A stretch of DNA of 64,000 nt from an uncultured Alsobacter sp. (GCF_945952055.1 NZ_CAMFHB010000028.1:20839-84838); one strand, 5' to 3'; positions 7,934 through 16,074 are shown, counted from the stretch's first letter. Notes: generated by a model not told the origin, from the letters alone. Translations and numbers: made by a program.

Positions 7934-9574
7934 TCATTCGGCGGCTTGCAGGCGACGCCCGGGGACCGCGTCGATGAGGTCGCGGGTGTAGGCGGTCAGG
8001 GGGTGCAGGAAGACGTCCTGGACCGGGCCGCTCTCCACGATGCGGCCCTGCTGCAGGACGCTCACCGTGTCGGCGATCTGCCGGACGACGGCGAGGTCGT
8101 GGGACACGAAGAGGTAGGTCAGGCCACGTTCGCGTTGCAGTTCGTCGAGCAGGGCGAGGATCTGGGCCTGGACCGTCACGTCCAGGGCCGAGACCGCTTC
8201 GTCGAGCACGAGGATCGCCGGATCCAGCACGAGGGCGCGGGCGATCGCCACGCGCTGGCGCTGGCCGCCGGACAGCGCCGCGGGCGGCCTGCCGAAGGTC
8301 GCGCCCGGCAGACCGACACGCTCGAGCAGCGTCTCGGCCCTGCGTCGTCGGTCGGCCGCCGGCACGGGTGCGAAGTTGAGGAGAGGTTCCTCGACGATGG
8401 CGCGGATCGACTGGCGCGGATCGAGGGAGGCGAAGGGGTTCTGGTAGACCAGCTGGATGGTGCGCCGCCATTGCCGCAGCGCCTCGCCCCGCAGCGACGC
8501 GACGTCCGCGCCGGCCACCTGCACACGCCCGGACGTGGGGGACTGGAAGCCGACCACGGTGCGGCTCGCCGTGGTCTTGCCCGACCCGGACTCGCCCACG
8601 AGCGCGTGGGTCGTGCCCGCTGCGACCGAGAAGCCGATGCGGTCGAGCGCCCGGAAGGTGCCGCGGCGATCCCCCGTCACGGAGAAGTCGACGGTGAGAT
8701 CCTCCACCACGATCGCAGGCTCGCCGGGCGTCGAGGCCGGGCGAGGCCGGCGCTGCGCGGCGCGCGCCAGGGAGGGCGCGTCGGCCAGGAGTTGGCGCGT
8801 GTAGGGCTGGGTGGGACGGGCGAGCACGTCGCGCGCGGCCCCCTGTTCCTGGATGCGGCCGTGCTGGAGAACCACCACCCGATCGGCCCTGTCGGCGGCG
8901 ATGCCGAGGTCGTGGGTCACCAGCAGCACCGCCGTGCCGGTCTCGGCGCGCAGGTCGTCGATCAGGTCGAGGATGCGACGCTGCACGGTCACGTCGAGCG
9001 CGCTCGTGGGTTCGTCCGCGATGATCAGGTCCGGCTTCAACGCCACCGCGATCGCAATCAGGACGCGCTGGCGCATGCCGCCGGAGAGTTCGTGCGGGTA
9101 CTGCCGGGCGCGGAGTTCCGGATCCGAGAGACCGACCCGCGTGAGCAGTTCGAGCACCCGGCGGTCGATCTCGGCACGGTCGCGATAGCCGTGGATGCGG
9201 AAGATCTCACCGACCTGCGCCCCGATGGTGCGCACGGGGTTGAGGGAGTTCCCCGGATCCTGTGGCACCAGGCTGATCCGCGCCCCCCGCAGGCCATCGA
9301 GGCGGTCCTGTGACCAGTCCGAGATCGGCGTCCCGTTGAGGCGAACCGTGCCGCTGTCGATGCGTCCGTTCTCGGGCAGGAGCCCGATGACCGACTGGCC
9401 GATGGTGGTCTTGCCGGACCCGGACTCCCCGACGAGGGCGACCACCTCTCCCGCACGGATGTCGAGGCTGACACCGTGCACGACGCGCGTGCGGCCGGCG
9501 GCGGTCGCGTAGGAGACGACGAGATCCTCGATCGACAGCAGCGGCGGGGGAGAGACGTCCACAGGCGCGCTCAT
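7934..9574 (-). CDS. Fused double ABC transporter ATPase (dipeptide/nickel type)
   Basis: This 546-residue protein carries two complete ABC ATPase cassettes in one chain, as in DppD plus DppF fused. The first has Walker A GESGSGKTT at about 49-57, signature LSGGMRQR and Walker B LIIADEP. The second has GESGSGKTT, LSGGQRQR and LVLDEAVSALD, where the residue after the Walker B Glu is Ala instead of Pro. The start at 9574 overlaps the permease stop as ATGA; a longer frame to 10462 only shadows the permease. It powers import by the two adjacent permeases. The 25-base gap to the monooxygenase gene indicates one transcript. Confidence 0.92.
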   Translation of the reverse strand: MSAPVDVSPPPLLSIEDLVVSYATAAGRTRVVHGVSLDIRAGEVVALVGESGSGKTTIGQSVIGLLPENGRIDSGTVRLNGTPISDWSQDRLDGLRGARISLVPQDPGNSLNPVRTIGAQVGEIFRIHGYRDRAEIDRRVLELLTRVGLSDPELRARQYPHELSGGMRQRVLIAIAVALKPDLIIADEPTSALDVTVQRRILDLIDDLRAETGTAVLLVTHDLGIAADRADRVVVLQHGRIQEQGAARDVLARPTQPYTRQLLADAPSLARAAQRRPRPASTPGEPAIVVEDLTVDFSVTGDRRGTFRALDRIGFSVAAGTTHALVGESGSGKTTASRTVVGFQSPTSGRVQVAGADVASLRGEALRQWRRTIQLVYQNPFASLDPRQSIRAIVEEPLLNFAPVPAADRRRRAETLLERVGLPGATFGRPPAALSGGQRQRVAIARALVLDPAILVLDEAVSALDVTVQAQILALLDELQRERGLTYLFVSHDLAVVRQIADTVSVLQQGRIVESGPVQDVFLHPLTAYTRDLIDAVPGRRLQAAE

Positions 9575-10449
9575 GCCGACCTCCCGCGAAGCGACAGGCT
9601 GATGCGGTTGGCCGAGAGGACGGCGGCGACGACGAACAATCCTGGAAAGGTGGTGAGCCACCATGCGGTCGAGATGTAGTTGCGCCCCTCGGCGATCAGC
9701 AGGCCCCATTCGGGGGTGGGCGGCGGTGCACCGTAGCCCAGGAAGCCCAGGGTGGAGATCTGAAGGATCGCGCTGCCGAACTGGAGGGCGGCCAGCGCCA
9801 GGACCGCGTTGAGCGAGTTGGGCAGGACGTGGCGCCACAGGACCGCGAAGAAACGGCCCCCGCTGCCGAAGGCGGCCTCGACATAGTCGGACCGCCGAAC
9901 GCGCACCACCTCCGCGCGGGCAAGCCTCGCGAAGCTGGCCACCGAGGCGACGCCGACGGCGATGGCGGCGTTCACCGTTCCGAAGCCGAGCAGGATGATG
10001 ATGCTGAGCGACAGCAGCAGGGCCGGCACGGCCAGCAGGACGTCGACGAGCCGCATGACGGCGTCGTCGATGCGCCGGCCGGACGAGCCCGCGACCACCC
10101 CGAGCAGCGTGCCGACGACGAGGCCGACGGCCACTGCCACCACGGCGCCCGACAGCGTGTTCACCGCTCCGTAGACGATCCGCGCGAAGAGGTCGCGGCC
10201 GAGTTCGTCTGTACCGAGCCAGTGCACGAGCGAGGGCGCCTGCCGCCGTTCGAGCGGACTGCCATCGACGGGGTCGTGGCCCGTGAAAAGCCAGGGCACG
10301 ACGGCGAAGGCGGCGACGATGCCGATGACGCCCCAGGAGATCCACAGTCCGGGATGAAACGACCGGCGCAGGCGCGACGTCGACGTCCGCAGGTCCAGGC
10401 GGTGCGGCGTGGCAGGCGCGGCCTGCTGCTCGAAGGGCACGTCGGTCAT
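9571..10449 (-). CDS. ABC transporter permease, DppC type
   Basis: This 292-residue inner-membrane protein has an N-terminal hydrophobic helix (WISWGVIGIVAAFAVVPWLF), the LGTDELGRDLFARIVYG sequence characteristic of DppC/OppC permeases, several further membrane helices and the coupling-helix region with EAAFGSG. It forms the channel with the DppB-type partner. ATGA overlaps occur at both ends (10446-10449 and 9571-9574), so it is coupled to both neighbours. Confidence 0.92.
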   Translation of the reverse strand: MTDVPFEQQAAPATPHRLDLRTSTSRLRRSFHPGLWISWGVIGIVAAFAVVPWLFTGHDPVDGSPLERRQAPSLVHWLGTDELGRDLFARIVYGAVNTLSGAVVAVAVGLVVGTLLGVVAGSSGRRIDDAVMRLVDVLLAVPALLLSLSIIILLGFGTVNAAIAVGVASVASFARLARAEVVRVRRSDYVEAAFGSGGRFFAVLWRHVLPNSLNAVLALAALQFGSAILQISTLGFLGYGAPPPTPEWGLLIAEGRNYISTAWWLTTFPGLFVVAAVLSANRISLSLRGRSA

Positions 10450-11393
10450 GTGGTGGCTCCAACGGTCTTGCGCAGGCGGGGGTCGATCAGCGGATAGAGG
10501 AGGTCGACCGCCAGGTTGATGAGGACGAAGCCGGCGGCGGAGATGACCACCACCGCCTGCAGGACGGCGGCGTCCTGGTTGTTGACGGCCTGCTCCGTCA
10601 TCCGGCCGATGCCGTTGAGGCCGAACACGGTCTCGGTCACGACGGCGCCCGCGAGCAGCTCGCCGAACAGGACGCCGGCGAGCGTGAGGGTCGGCCCCAG
10701 CGCGTTGCGCAGCACGTGCCGGAACAGCACCCAGCGGGACGAGGCGCCCTTGGCCCGGGCGACGGTGACGAAGGGCTGCGTGCGGACCTCGTCGATGGCC
10801 CGGATCAGCACCTGTGCGAGGGGCGCGGAGATCGGCACCGCCAGCGTGAGGACCGGGAGGACGAGGCCCTCCCACTCGCCCGCTCCGATCACCGGGATCA
10901 GCTTCAGGCGGAAGGAGAAGATCTGGATCAGCACGATCCCCAGCCAGAACACCGGAACGGAGACGAACAGCGGCGGCAGGCCGCGCAGGAGGGAGCGGAG
11001 CCAGCGCAAGCCCGTGAGGCTGGACACGACCGCAATGGTGCCGGCCAGCAGGGTCGCGACGGCGAAGCCCAGCGCGGTCAGCCAGGCGGTGGCCGGCAAG
11101 TTGGCCAGGATCGCCTCGGTCACCGGCACGCCGCGCTGGATCGAGTAGCCGAAATGGCCCTGCAGGAAACCGGCGAGCGTGTGGACATACTGCAGGAGAA
11201 CGGGCTCGTCGGCGCCGTAGGCGAGCCGGATCTCGGCGATCTGCTGGGGCGACAGGCCCAGGTCGCCACCTTCGAACTTGATCAGGATCGCATCGCCGGG
11301 CAGCAGTTGCAGCAGGACGAACGAGGCGGTGAAGGCCGCCCACAGGACGAGCAGGGCCTGGCCGAGCCGGCCGACGAGATAGCGCGACGACAT
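10446..11393 (-). CDS. ABC transporter permease, DppB type
   Basis: This 315-residue inner-membrane protein begins SSRYLVGRLGQALLVLW and has LLPGDA, then multiple helices and the coupling region ARAKGASSRWVLFRHVLRNAL of DppB/OppB permeases. The ATG at 11393 gives the standard N terminus. A GTG at 11465 that overlaps the upstream stop would add a proline/arginine-rich leader that is partly encoded by a strong hairpin, so it is less likely. No good ribosome site precedes 11393, which leaves the start somewhat open. Confidence 0.88.
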   Translation of the reverse strand: MSSRYLVGRLGQALLVLWAAFTASFVLLQLLPGDAILIKFEGGDLGLSPQQIAEIRLAYGADEPVLLQYVHTLAGFLQGHFGYSIQRGVPVTEAILANLPATAWLTALGFAVATLLAGTIAVVSSLTGLRWLRSLLRGLPPLFVSVPVFWLGIVLIQIFSFRLKLIPVIGAGEWEGLVLPVLTLAVPISAPLAQVLIRAIDEVRTQPFVTVARAKGASSRWVLFRHVLRNALGPTLTLAGVLFGELLAGAVVTETVFGLNGIGRMTEQAVNNQDAAVLQAVVVISAAGFVLINLAVDLLYPLIDPRLRKTVGATT

Positions 11394-11427
11394 TGGAGGG
11401 GTGTCCCGTGCTGGGCCGTTGGGGAGA

Positions 11428-11454
11428 CCCGCCCGCGGCCGCGCCGCGGGCGGG
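11428..11454 (-). other. Intercistronic hairpin after the binding-protein gene
   Basis: Immediately after the TGA of the binding-protein gene lies a perfect 12-base-pair G+C-only stem (CCCGCCCGCGGC with its complement) and a 3-base loop. Such hairpins between a binding-protein gene and its permeases, as in malE-malF, protect or terminate the upstream message so that binding protein is made in excess. No U-run follows, so mRNA stabilisation or partial attenuation is more likely than full termination. Confidence 0.75.
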
Positions 11455-11461
11455 CCCTGGC

Positions 11462-13111
11462 TCACTTCTTGTCGAGCCAGGTGTTGTAGAAGCTCGGCCG
11501 CCCGACCGCCTCGAAGGCGAGGCCCTTGACGTAGGGCGCGGCGGCGAAGGCCTGCGGCTCCTCGAAGATCGGGATGGCGTAGGCCTGATCGACGACGTAG
11601 CGCTGGATGTCGCCGGCCACGGCGAGGCGCTTCTGGTCGTCAACCTCGGACGCCACGGCCTCCAGCAGCCCGTTCAGCCTGGCGTCGACGAAGCCCTGCA
11701 CCTTGGAGCTCTGGCCGCCCTTCTGCCGCAGGACGTCACGATTTGCGGGGTGGTACTGGCTCTTGATGACGTCGGGATCGGCGCGGCCGACCATGGCCGG
11801 AGAGACGGGCGTCTTCAGTGGATCGAGGTCGTCCGCGACGCGGCTTCCGGCATCGCCGGCGAGCACGTTCAGCTTCACGCCCACCTTGGCCCATTGCTGC
11901 GCCACGAGCTGCAGGGTGGCCTTGTTCTGGGGCTGCGGCAGGGACTCGTAGGCGGTCAGCACCAGCTCCTTCCCGTCCTTCTGGCGCAGGCCGTTGCCGG
12001 TGCGGGTCCATCCCGCTTCGTCGAGCAGTGCGTTGGCCCTGGCCAGATCGAAGCCGAGCTTGTCCGCGATGTTGACGTAGCCCGCCGCGGTGGAGGCGAT
12101 GATGGAGGTGGCCTGCGGATAGTTGGGCGAGAACAGCGTCTGCACGATTTCCTTCGCGTTGGTTGCGTGCAGCAGCGCCTTGCGGACGCGCAGGTCGGCG
12201 ACGAGCGGGTTGTCCGGACGGAAGACGACACTGTTGTTCACGCCCCGGGTGGATGGCGCGTAGATGACGTATTTCGCCGCCTCGACCTGCTTCTCGTCGT
12301 AGGCCTGGATCTGGCGGATCACGTCGGCCTGTCCGGCCAGCAGCGCCCCGATGCGCACGCTGTCCTCGGCCGTGATGAGGTACCGGATCTGATCCAGGTA
12401 GGGGCGGCCCTGGTTGGCGGAGGACTTCGGCGCCCAGGCGTAGTCCTTGCGCGCGGTGAGAAGCAGTTCCTTGCCGAGCACCTGCTTCGAGACGACGAAG
12501 GGGCCCGAGCCGACGATCTTCGTGGCGTCGCCCAGGTCCTCGAACTTGCGGTCGAGCGTGGCGGGCGACACGAGGCCGGAGCCGATCACCGACGTGCCCT
12601 GCAGGAAGCCCGGCGACGGCTTCGAAAAGACGAACTTCACCGTGTAGGGGTCGAGGACTTCGCTGCGCTCGTAGTTGTTGATCACCTCCGAGACCGGCAG
12701 CTTGAGCTCCTTGTTGCCCCGGCCGAACGCGTCGTAGTTCTTCGCCACCGCGGCGGCGTCGAGCGGCGTTCCGTCCGAGAACGTGACGCCCTTGCGGATC
12801 TTGAAGACGTACTCGGTCTTGTCCTCGTTGACGGCCCAGGCCTCGGCGATCCAGGGCTCGATCGCGAGCGTCTGCGGGTTCTGGTAGGTCAGCTTGTCGG
12901 TGATCTGGTTCAGGATCCCGCCGTTCGGATAGAACCCGCCCGCGGGCGGGTACAGGTTCGTATGGGCCTGCTGCTCGAGATAGACGAGCGTGCCCCCGGC
13001 CTTCGGCGTCGGGGACTGCGCCCAGCCGGGCGCGCTGGCGAGGCCGATGCCGACGACGAGACCGGCGAGGACGATGCGGCGCGAGACACTGAGCGAAGAC
13101 GTCACGGTCAT
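11462..13111 (-). CDS. ABC transporter substrate-binding protein, KPN_01854-like
   Basis: This roughly 549-residue protein is of the SBP family 5 (dipeptide/nickel) class and works in the periplasm. The N terminus SVSRRIVLAGLVVGIGLASAPGWAQ is an export signal; the Arg-Arg pair hints at Tat but the motif is incomplete. The mature part starts PKAGGTLVYLEQQ and has KIRKGVTFSDGTPLDA and SGPFVV, typical of the family. ATG 13111 has a GGGGA directly abutting it; a GTG two codons on (13105) is better spaced, so the exact start is uncertain. From memory the arrangement fits TIGR04028. It is the first gene of the operon. Confidence 0.85.
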   Translation of the reverse strand: MTVTSSLSVSRRIVLAGLVVGIGLASAPGWAQSPTPKAGGTLVYLEQQAHTNLYPPAGGFYPNGGILNQITDKLTYQNPQTLAIEPWIAEAWAVNEDKTEYVFKIRKGVTFSDGTPLDAAAVAKNYDAFGRGNKELKLPVSEVINNYERSEVLDPYTVKFVFSKPSPGFLQGTSVIGSGLVSPATLDRKFEDLGDATKIVGSGPFVVSKQVLGKELLLTARKDYAWAPKSSANQGRPYLDQIRYLITAEDSVRIGALLAGQADVIRQIQAYDEKQVEAAKYVIYAPSTRGVNNSVVFRPDNPLVADLRVRKALLHATNAKEIVQTLFSPNYPQATSIIASTAAGYVNIADKLGFDLARANALLDEAGWTRTGNGLRQKDGKELVLTAYESLPQPQNKATLQLVAQQWAKVGVKLNVLAGDAGSRVADDLDPLKTPVSPAMVGRADPDVIKSQYHPANRDVLRQKGGQSSKVQGFVDARLNGLLEAVASEVDDQKRLAVAGDIQRYVVDQAYAIPIFEEPQAFAAAPYVKGLAFEAVGRPSFYNTWLDKK

Positions 13112-13223
13112 TCCCCGGAGTTGATGCGGCGCGCGCCGGATGGCGGGCCGCGCTGTCTGTTTCGGACCCATCCGCGGCCGCTCGCCGCGCCGGTCCAATG
13201 AGGGAAATCGTGCTCTGGAATCG

Positions 13224-13241
13224 TTCGTTTCGTCAAACGAA
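13224..13241. promoter_or_regulatory. Inverted repeat TTCGTTT-N4-AAACGAA
   Basis: Perfect 7-base arms with a 4-base spacer lie about 115 bases upstream of the binding-protein start codon. It could be an operator for the nine-gene operon or part of its leader. No dedicated regulator has been shown to bind it. Confidence 0.5.
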
Positions 13242-13243
13242 AT

Positions 13244-13259
13244 GTTCTTCTAAAAGAAC
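13244..13259. promoter_or_regulatory. Inverted repeat GTTCTT-N4-AAGAAC
   Basis: Perfect 6-base arms with a 4-base spacer start two bases after the neighbouring inverted repeat. The tandem arrangement suggests paired operator sites or a structured leader. Confidence 0.45.
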
Positions 13260-13374
13260 TCTCGAGATGCGATGGTTTTTCTCCGCGGGGGCGCGCTTCA
13301 GGAAGACCATTCTTTGCTTGCGCCCCCCCTCACGACCGCGATCCGACGCCGCTGAACGTCGGGCCCGGCTGACG

Positions 13375-13392
13375 CTTAGCGCCTTGGCTAAG
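13375..13392. promoter_or_regulatory. ArsR operator copy 1 (CTTAGC-N6-GCTAAG)
   Basis: Perfect 6-base inverted repeat just upstream of the arsR -35 box. An identical pair of arms recurs 50 bases downstream, centre to centre. Confidence 0.75.
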
Positions 13393-13398
13393 TTTTTC

Positions 13399-13426
13399 TT
13401 GCAGCCCCTCGCGCTTCGCTTATACT
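13399..13426 (+). promoter_or_regulatory. arsR promoter, probably giving a leaderless mRNA
   Basis: A -35 box TTGCAG (13399-13404) and a -10 box TATACT (13421-13426) are separated by 16 bases. The expected transcription start is 13433-13434, which is the ATG itself. No ribosome site precedes this ATG, in keeping with leaderless translation. Confidence 0.75.
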
Positions 13427-13442
13427 TAGCCACATGGCTAAG
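13425..13442. promoter_or_regulatory. ArsR operator copy 2, over -10 box and start codon
   Basis: The arms CTTAGC and GCTAAG with 6 bases between them cover the end of the -10 box and the first codons of arsR. Repressor bound here would block RNA polymerase directly, so autoregulation is likely. Confidence 0.75.
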
Positions 13443-13775
13443 CATGATCCCGACCTCTCCGTGCTCTTCCACGCACTCGCCGACCCGACGCGCCGGGCGA
13501 TCCTGAGCCGGCTGGCCGAGGCGCCGGCGGGCGTCACGGACCTCGCCGGACCGACGGGCCTGCGCCTGCCGACCGTGATGCGGCACCTCTCGGTGCTGGA
13601 GGAGGCGGGGCTCATCAGGACGTCCAAGGACGGCCGGGTACGCACCTGCGCCATGGTGCCGGAGGCACTGGAGCCGGCGCGGAGCTGGCTCGACGAACAG
13701 CGGGCTCTCTGGGAATCCCGGCTCGACCGGCTGGAGGCCTTCGTGATGACCGTGATGAAGGAGAAGACGCCATGA
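13434..13775 (+). CDS. ArsR-family transcriptional repressor
   Basis: This 113-residue winged-helix regulator begins DPDLSVLFHALADPTRRAIL, the usual opening of the ArsR group that sits next to SRPBCC genes. The recognition region is GLRLPTVMRHLSVLEEAGLI, followed by the wing SKDGRVRTC. There is no CxC metal site of the ELCVC type, so it is probably not a metal sensor. It is boxed by its own operators and overlaps the SRPBCC gene by 4 bases (ATGA). Regulators of this pairing typically control the adjacent gene; the signal sensed is unknown. Confidence 0.92.
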   Translation: MAKHDPDLSVLFHALADPTRRAILSRLAEAPAGVTDLAGPTGLRLPTVMRHLSVLEEAGLIRTSKDGRVRTCAMVPEALEPARSWLDEQRALWESRLDRLEAFVMTVMKEKTP

Positions 13776-14659
13776 CGCACGACACCGGGAGCCGTTTTTC
13801 GACGCTCACCTTCGGCCGCGACGTCGCCGCGCCCCCCGCCGTGCTGTGGCAGGCCTGGACGGCCCCCGCGGCGCGGGCGGTGTGGGCGTCGCCCTCGCCT
13901 GCCGTCACCGTCGCGTTCGTCGAGGCCGACACGCGGGTCGGCGGACGCGAGGTGTCGCTGTGCAAGGTCGAAGGCCAGCCGGACATCCACTGCGCGTGCG
14001 GCTGGCTGGTGCTCGACCCCGGTCGGCGCAGCGTCAACTCAGAGGTCGTGTCGGTCGCGGGGGTGCCGCAGTCGGCCGCCCTCGTCACGGCCGACCTCAC
14101 CGGGACTGACGGCGGGAGCCGCCTCGCCGTCACCGTGCAGCTCGCCTCGCTGGCGGCGGACATGGAGGCCGGCTACCGCGAGGGCTTCGGCGCCGGGCTC
14201 GACAACCTCGCCGGCGTCGCCGAACGCACCATGATCCTCGAGCGCGTCATCGCCGCGCCGCGCGCTCTCGTGTGGGGCGCGTGGATGAATGCCGAGACGC
14301 TGCCGCGCTGGTGGGGACCGGAGGGGTTCTCGTGCCGGACGAAGCGGATCGACCTGCGCACGGACGGCGAGTGGGTGTTCGACATGATCGGGCCCGACGG
14401 GACCGTGTTCCCCAACCACCACCTCTACCACGAGGTCCGGCCGGACGAGCGGATCCGCTACTCCCTGCTGTGGGGCGAGAACGGCCCGAAGCACGCCGAT
14501 GCCTGGGCCTCGTTCGAGGAGCACGAGGGCAAGACCCGGGTGATCCTGGGCATGGTGTTCAGCACGGCGGCGGAGTTCCAGACCGCCAAGGGCTTCGGCG
14601 CGATCGAGCTCGGCCAGCAGACGCTGGGCAAGCTGGAGACGATGGTGCTGGGGCGGTAG
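13772..14659 (+). CDS. Tandem SRPBCC (AHSA1-type) protein
   Basis: This 295-residue protein contains two START/Bet v 1-like domains of the AHSA1 type. The first spans about 8-140 (FGRDVAAPPAVLWQAWTAP), the second about 150-295 (LERVIAAPRALVWGAWMNAETLPRWWGPEGF). Each forms a hydrophobic ligand pocket. Single-domain members are very common beside ArsR regulators; the tandem form is less so. Function in this family is usually unknown, often linked to stress or small-molecule binding. It is translationally coupled to arsR through ATGA. Confidence 0.88.
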   Translation: MTHDTGSRFSTLTFGRDVAAPPAVLWQAWTAPAARAVWASPSPAVTVAFVEADTRVGGREVSLCKVEGQPDIHCACGWLVLDPGRRSVNSEVVSVAGVPQSAALVTADLTGTDGGSRLAVTVQLASLAADMEAGYREGFGAGLDNLAGVAERTMILERVIAAPRALVWGAWMNAETLPRWWGPEGFSCRTKRIDLRTDGEWVFDMIGPDGTVFPNHHLYHEVRPDERIRYSLLWGENGPKHADAWASFEEHEGKTRVILGMVFSTAAEFQTAKGFGAIELGQQTLGKLETMVLGR

Positions 14660-14697
14660 AGGCCCTCGCTGTCCTGCACTTCCACCTGCCTCCCATG

Positions 14698-14809
14698 CCC
14701 CTCATCCTGAGCCGGCCCGAAGGGCCGAGTCGAAGGACGCACACGTGGGCCGCTGTAACATGCTGCGTCCTTCGACTCGGCCGCTCCGCGGCCGGCTCAG
14801 GATGAGGGG
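14698..14809. repeat. Dispersed palindromic repeat, family B, inverted pair
   Basis: The arm CCTCATCCTGAGC...GAAGGACGCA (14698-14742) is followed by its inverted copy (14765-14809), which could fold as one large cruciform. Related copies are at 55166-55267, 59346-59460 and 63791-63830. It fills most of the 407-base gap after the SRPBCC gene. The remainder up to 15066 holds a T-rich hairpin-prone stretch (about 14938-14985) and the leader of the next operon. Confidence 0.8.
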
Positions 14810-15066
14810 ATTGGGTGACTTTCGAAGCCAACTCGTCGCCCGATTTGGTGCCCAATCCGCTCCTCTTCCCAACACCTCACTCCCAATCTGCCCCTGCAAC
14901 GGGCATTCCCGCCTCGTTTTGCCCCTCCCCTGAGCGTGTGCGCTTTTTTCGTACGCATCTGCCGAAAACAAACGCTTTTCGAGACAGGGCAGCGGTGGTT
15001 CACTCCGACTCCGGCAGCCCGCGGACGGCCGTTCCGGCGGGCAGAACAACGCAGGAGGGGTGCGTC

Positions 15067-16074
15067 ATGGACCGTCGGAATTTCCTGAAGACCACAGCTG
15101 GGGTCGCCGCGACGGCACCCTTCGTCAGCGTGTCCGCCTTCGGGCAGGGCAAGCCCACCGTCAATCTCCAGCTCGGCTGGCTGCTCTCGGGCAACCAGAT
15201 CGGCGAGGTCTGCGCCAAGCAGATGGGCTACTACGACGCCGAGGGCATCGACCTGAAGTTCCAGGCGGGCGGCCCCAGCATCGACGGCGTCGCCGTGGTG
15301 GCGGCCGGCCGGTTCGAGGTGGGCCAGGTCTCGTCGAGCCCCTCGCTCATGCTCGCCGCCTCGCAGGACATCCCGGTCGTGTGCTTCGCCACCGGCGCGC
15401 AGGTGCACCCCTACACCTTCTTCTCGCTGAAGAAGAACCCGGTGCGCGAAGCCAAGGACATGGTGGGCAAGAAGGTCGGCATCCAGGCCACGGGCGTCAT
15501 CCTGCTGCGCGCCCTGCTCGCCAAGAACAACATCCCCGAGAGCGCCGTCACGATCGTGACGATCGGCGCCGACATGGCCCCGCTCATGACCGGCCAGGTC
15601 GACGTCGTCACCGGCTGGCTCACCAACACCACCGCGCTCGGCGTGCTGGGTCCCGATCGGGTGGACCTGCGGCTCTGGGACACCGGCGTGAAGCTCTACG
15701 CCCTGCCCTATTACGCCACCGCCGAGACCATCAAGACCAAGAAGGACGTGCTGGCCAAGTTCGTGAAGGCCACCGGCAAGGGCTGGGCCTTCGCCCACGC
15801 CAACCGCGACAAGGCGGTCGAGATGCTGGTGAAGGAGTTCCCCAACCTCGTCGCCAAGGACGAGCGCGAGGCCCTCGACGTCATGCTCCAGTACGCCTTC
15901 TCGCCCAAGACCGCGGCCGAGGGCTGGGGCACGATGGACCCGGCCGTGTGGCAGGACCAGATCGACCTCTACGCCAAGCTCGGCCAGTTCTCGAAGCGCA
16001 CGCCGAAGCTCGAGGAGGTCATGACCATGGACATCCTCAAGATGACGGCCGACGGCCGCCCGAAGATCGGCTGA
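15067..16074 (+). CDS. ABC transporter substrate-binding protein, NMT1/SsuA/ThiY type
   Basis: This 335-residue periplasmic protein starts MDRRNFLKTTAG, a Tat-type signal with the RRNFLK motif. The mature part begins KPTVNLQLGWLLSGNQIGE, with the NMT1/SsuA hallmarks GGPSIDGVAVVAAGRFEVGQVS and VGIQATGVILLRALLAK. Family members deliver sulfonates, taurine, pyrimidines, riboflavin precursors or phthalate-like compounds. AGGAGG is 8 bases before the ATG. It heads an operon that continues with its ATPase, its permease and four enzymes of CoA-ester chemistry, so a carboxylic acid substrate is plausible. Confidence 0.9.
   Translation: MDRRNFLKTTAGVAATAPFVSVSAFGQGKPTVNLQLGWLLSGNQIGEVCAKQMGYYDAEGIDLKFQAGGPSIDGVAVVAAGRFEVGQVSSSPSLMLAASQDIPVVCFATGAQVHPYTFFSLKKNPVREAKDMVGKKVGIQATGVILLRALLAKNNIPESAVTIVTIGADMAPLMTGQVDVVTGWLTNTTALGVLGPDRVDLRLWDTGVKLYALPYYATAETIKTKKDVLAKFVKATGKGWAFAHANRDKAVEMLVKEFPNLVAKDEREALDVMLQYAFSPKTAAEGWGTMDPAVWQDQIDLYAKLGQFSKRTPKLEEVMTMDILKMTADGRPKIG

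Larger units (their letters stand above)
13112..13433. promoter_or_regulatory. Divergent regulatory region, importer operon and arsR
   Basis: This 322-base intergenic region separates the nine-gene minus operon from the plus-strand ArsR gene. It contains two adjacent inverted repeats near 13224-13259 and, on the right, the arsR promoter with twin operators. The middle part (about 13260-13370) shows no gene. Confidence 0.7.

Noticed and set aside
9571..11643. 690-residue frame that joins two permease regions
   Set aside because: The first 398 residues shadow the DppB-type gene in another frame; only the part from 10449 is a real permease.
13244..13259. Intrinsic terminator for transcripts entering from the left
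   Set aside because: The stem is only 6 base pairs and A+T-rich, and no U-run follows. An operator or leader structure is more fitting.
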